Position numbers and translations under genes: made by a program. From Jaltomata sinuosa (Eukaryota > Streptophyta > Magnoliopsida > Solanales > Solanaceae): a DNA stretch of 64,000 nucleotides. Where the stretch lies: positions 54,365 through 118,364 of the forward strand of contig QJPP01003505.1 of the NCBI GenBank assembly GCA_003996215.1, written 5' to 3'. Positions 60,391 to 64,000 of this stretch are shown piece by piece. Below the pieces are notes generated by a model. That model saw only the letters and a list, made by a program, of their open reading frames with translations. It was not told where the DNA came from and did not search any database. How positions within the stretch are numbered: position 1 is the stretch's first letter; every line of letters begins with the position of its first letter.

Positions 60391-63168
60391 ATGGTTCGTA
60401 CGAGATCATCGGCATCACGTAGAGATGAGCCTCCCGCTCCAGCGCCAGCTCCAGCGCCAGCTCCAGTGCCCACTTATGTGCCAGCTCCAGCCGCAACTCA
60501 GTCTCCAGATATTCAGGGATTACTATTACAGCTTTTGGGTGTGAGTGGAGAGCGGCCTTCTTAGGTAGCGCAGACATCCGCTCATGGGGCAACCCTGGGT
60601 GCACAGAGCTCAGGAGCACAGCCAGCTGCTATGGCTCCCCGTGCGGAGGTCATTCCGGTTCCATCTGTTGCACAGCCTCTTGCTCCTCGCCCAGTTATGA
60701 CAGAGTCAGAGCAGAAGGCGTTGGGTAGGTTTTTGAGGTTAGCACCTCCGAGGTTTGCTGGTACTTCTGTACAGGATCCACATGACTTTATTTCTACCTG
60801 TGAGGAGATGTTGCATCATTTAGGTTTGTTGGAGACTCACGGGGTTGGTTGTACTACCTATCAGTTGGAGGGCCCAGCGAAGTTATGGTGGAGGGCCCAG
60901 GTTGCTTGTAGACCACCGTCGTCACCTCCTTTGACCTGGTCTGAGTTTTATGAGGCCTTTATGGCCAAGTTCCTACATCAGAGTGATTGTGAGCTTCGCA
61001 GGGAGCAGTTTACTCACCTTATGCAGGGGTCTACGACTGTCTCAGAGTATGAGACCCATTTTCATCAGCTAGCACCGTTCGGAGCTATGATTATTCCTAC
61101 CGAGGCTGATAGGATCCGCAGATTTGTATGGGGTTTGAGGCGGGGGATCAAGCAGCCAGCTGAGATATTGATTGCTAGTGGTCGGTCATTCCAGGCTATT
61201 GTAGACTATGCCCGCACTGTGGAGGACTTACAGCGACATGATCAGGGGTCCAGAGATAAGAGGCGTCGACATCAGGGTGTCTATAGTGGTTCCAGAAATG
61301 GTGGTAGAGGTCCTGGCCAGTGGAGCCAGAGTTATCAGCCACAGCAGTACCAGGGTCAGTCCAGCCGACCGGTTCAGGCTTCCCTTCAGACTTTTGGTAG
61401 TACCCAGTTCGAGCAGGGTCAGAGCAGCCATCAGGGCTATGGCGGCCAGTCTTTGAGGGGTACAATTTCTGGGGCATCAGGTCATGGTGGTCGTACGGGA
61501 TTTGCTGGTTCATCTCGACCGAGTAGGCCGTCAGGGACTTGTTTTACTTGTGGTGTGATTGGTCATTTTGCTAGAGATTGCTCTCAGCAGGGTACAGTTA
61601 AGTTGGTCGAGCCTTTACGAGTAGTTCATCCCCCAGCTCGAGAGGGTGGTCGTCAGAGTGGAGGTGGTGCTCCATACGGCAGAGCAGGTGGTAGGGATGG
61701 CGGTTGGGCAGGTGGAGGTCGTCGTCAGGTTTACGCGGTCCCTAGAAGACCAGAGGCAGAGGCCTCAGATGCTGTGATTACTGGTACGATTTCTGTGTGC
61801 CATCAGTCTGCTATGGCTTTATTTGATCTTGGATCCACTTGTTCATATGTATCTGCCTACTTTGTGCCTTGCTTGGGGTTGGCTAGTGAGCAATTATCTA
61901 TTCCTGTTTCTGTTTCGACCCCAGTAGGAGATTCTTTAGTAGTAGATCGGATTGTGAGATCCTGTATGTTATCTGTTGGTGATTCAGAGACTTGGGGTGA
62001 TTTGTTAATTCTTGATATGCTAGATTTTGATGTGATACTGGGCATGGACAGGTTATCCCTTCACCGTGTGGTTTTGGATTGTTATGCCAAGACCATTACC
62101 ATAGCCGTGCCCGGTGTATCCCCGGTTGTGTGGCAGGGTTCTGTTAGCCATGCACTATCTGGGATCATCTCTTTTCTTCGAGCTAGGAAGTTGATTTCTC
62201 GTGGGTGTTTAGCTTATCTAACATATGTCCGAGATGTTAGTGCTGACCCTACTTCTCCTGAGTCTGTTCCTGTGGTTAGAGACTTCCTCGATGTGTTTCC
62301 TACCGACCTGCCAGGCCTTCCACCTGAGAGAGATATTGATTTTGCTATTGAGTTAGAGCCGGGCACTAGGCCCATTTCTATTTCTCCTTACCGTATGGCT
62401 CCTACTGAGTTGAGGGAGCTTAAGGAGCAGCTCCAGGATCTGTTAGCTAAGGGGTTTATTAGACCTAGTGTGTCACCTTGGGGTGCTCCTGTTCTCTTCG
62501 TGAAGAAGAAGGATGGGTCGATGCGCATGTGTATTGATTATCGGCAGCTGAATAGGGTGACAGTGAAGAATAGGTATCCGATGCCGAGGATTGATGATTT
62601 GTTTGACCAGCTTCAGGGTTCAGTCGTGTTTTCGAAGATTGATTTGAGGTTTGGCTACCATCAGTTTAGGATTAGGGCGGAGGACATCCCTAAGACAGCA
62701 TTCAGGACACGTTATGGCCATTATGAGTTCCTGGTGATGTCTTTTGGGTTGACTAATGCCCCCGCAGCCTTTATGAACTTGATGCACATGGTTCTTGGCC
62801 CGTATTTGGACTCATTTGTGATAGTTTTGATAGACGACATCTTAGTATACTCGCGTAGTAGAGATGAGCATGAGCAGTACTTGAGGGTTATACTCCAGAC
62901 TTTGAGAGATCATCGGCTTTATGCCAAGTTCTCAAAGTGCGAGTTTTGGCTTGAGTCAGTTGCATTCCTAGGGCACGTGGTATCTAAGGATGGGATTAGG
63001 GTTCATCTGGGAAAGATTTCAGCGGTTTGTGAGTGGCCTAGACCTACTACTGTTACGGAGGTTCGCAACTTTATTAGGTTAGCAGGTTACTACAGACGGT
63101 TCATTGAGGGATTTTCTTCCATAGTAGCACCCTTGACTAAGCTGACTAGGAAGGATGTCCCATTTTAG
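60391..63168 (+). pseudogene. Element B gag-protease-RT polyprotein (nearly intact)
   Basis: The start ATG at 60391 (MVRTRSSASRRDEPP) is 200 bases after the primer site and follows TTCCGCAG. An in-frame TAG at 60562-60564 interrupts the Pro/Ala-rich leader. From 60631 the frame is open for 845 residues. Gag core: FLRLAPPRFAGTSVQDPHDF and LTWSEFYEAFMAKF. Zinc knuckle: CFTCGVIGHFARDC at 61540-61581, complete. Protease: ALFDLGSTCSYVSAYF, with an Asp-Leu-Gly site, and LDFDVILGMDRL. RT: CIDYRQLNRVTVKN, FSKIDLRFGYHQFRI and catalytic LIDDILVYS, intact. The frame ends at TAG 63166-63168, just before RNase H, where element A has Gln (FQW). Gag and pol share one frame, as in many plant chromoviruses. 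Confidence 0.92.
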
Positions 63169-64000
63169 TGGTCGGATCAGTGTGAGGATAGCTTTCAGAG
63201 GCTTAAGGCCTTATTGACTTCACCTCCATTTTTGACTTTGCCGGGTGAGGGTCAGAGCTTCACCGTGTATTGTGATGCTTTTGGTGTTGGTCTTGGTTGT
63301 GTGTTGATGCAGCAGGGTCGAGTGATAGCATATGCATTGAGGCAGTTGAAGGTTCACGAGCGCAACTACCCCAATCATAACTTAGAGTTTGCGGTAGTAT
63401 TCTTCGCGCTCAAGATCTGGTGGCACTATTTATATGGAGTTCAGTGTTAGATCTTCACCGATCACCATAGTCTTCAGTATATCACGAGTCAGTGAGAGTT
63501 GAACTCGAGACAGAGGAGATGGGTCGAGTTACTGAAGGACTATGACTTCACTATTCTGTCCGGGCAAGGCAAACGTGGTAGCGGATGCCTTGAGTCGGAA
63601 GGCAGTGAGTATGGGTAGCCTAGCTTTTCTTTCAGTTTTAGAGCGACCGTTGTCCTTGGACATCCAGTCCTTGGCTGACCATTTGGTTAGGCTTGACTTG
63701 ACGGATCCTAGCAGAGTTCTCGCCAGTGTTGAGGTTCGTTCTACTTTGATTGATCAGATTCAGAGCCATTAGTTTGAGGATCAGCAGTTGTGTGACGTTC
63801 ATGATCGGGTTGTTCAAGGTGAGACCAGCCAGGCTACTCTAGATTCAGATGGGGTTCTGAGGTTTGATAGTCGCCTATGTGTTCCGAGGATTAGTGATTT
63901 GATTCAGTTGATACTTCATGAGGCACATTGTACTAGATACTACATTCACCCTGGCACAGCGAAGATGTATAGATACTTGAGACAGCTTTACTAGTGGAGT
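63169..64000 (+). pseudogene. Element B RNase H and integrase start
   Basis: In frame with gag-pol, RNase H reads YCDAFGVGLGCVLMQQGRV and FALKIWWHYLYGVQC, then stops at TAG 63448-63450 and TGA 63493-63495 (Arg in element A). A 5-bp deletion near 63560 (tctgtccggg against tctctatcatccgg in A) shifts the frame. KANVVADALSRK and the linker then follow in the new frame, with TAG at 63770 (Gln in A). The integrase zinc region begins at about 63900 (HCTRYYIHPGTAKMYRYL) and meets TAG at 63992-63994 (Trp in A). The rest is beyond the window. Confidence 0.88.

Larger units (their letters stand above)
57449..64000 (+). mobile_element. Ty3/gypsy chromovirus, element B (runs off the right edge)
   Basis: A plus-strand element of the A family: LTR (57449-60177), tRNA-Met primer site, a leader, and gag-protease-RT in one long frame, then RNase H and the start of integrase to the window end. 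It is inserted in RNase H of element D: the sequence before it, ctataactcgaccct, continues in the C homologue as gctgcatcaac. The possible 5-bp target copy is CTAAT (57444-57448). Several nonsense changes and one 5-bp deletion make this copy inactive. Confidence 0.92.

Noticed and set aside
61196..61513. Antisense ORFs across the gag tail of element B
   Set aside because: They are shadows of the Gly/Arg/Gln-rich gag coding sequence in other frames.

Overview
The window reads as repeat-rich nuclear DNA of a flowering plant, probably a member of the nightshade family. I infer that from the style of the long terminal repeats (LTRs), a tRNA-derived SINE ending in a TTG run like those of tobacco and tomato, plant chromovirus and SIRE-type copia lineages, and a piece of plant mitochondrial nad1. 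I see no single-copy host gene, tRNA, rRNA or CRISPR array. Nearly every base can be assigned to nested, decayed retrotransposons.

Left part (1-16581). A minus-strand Ty3/gypsy element, E, runs off the left edge (gag 1-1225, LTR 1435-5306). Its LTR carries a mitochondrial nad1 exon fragment on the plus strand. E sits in an old Athila/Tat-type gypsy remnant (5307-6661 and 16005-16581). That remnant is also split by a complete chromovirus-type gypsy element, F (6667-15999), which has two LTRs and a 5-bp AGAGA target duplication.

Middle (16582-45295). A minus-strand SIRE-type copia element, G, follows: 3' LTR 16582-17540, then an env-like region broken by a SINE, then RNase H, RT, integrase and protease. 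G is cut inside its gag zinc knuckle by the end of another gypsy LTR, family H. The copia/LTR-H junction unit, about 2015 bp, is repeated seven times head to tail from 21801 to 45295. Unit 1 was later split by a plus-strand chromovirus, A (23460-32845, target duplication TATAT).

Right part (45296-64000). The H-type LTR continues past the array (45296-46475). A second H-like LTR fragment with a 67-bp minisatellite follows (46490-47457). It is interrupted by a minus-strand chromovirus composite: full LTR C with two internal duplications, pol C, truncated LTR D, pol D (47458-57448). A plus-strand chromovirus, B, is inserted in the RNase H of D and leaves the window. B has an LTR, a primer-binding site and a long gag-protease-RT reading frame, and is the best preserved coding region here.

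Nothing acts as a pathway. The pol regions are parts of individual transposition machines and all carry breaks. The most notable structures are the seven-copy chimeric tandem array, which looks like a young satellite made from two unrelated retroelements, and the mitochondrial DNA inside an LTR. Element letters are my own labels. Similarity statements come from reading, not from computed alignments.
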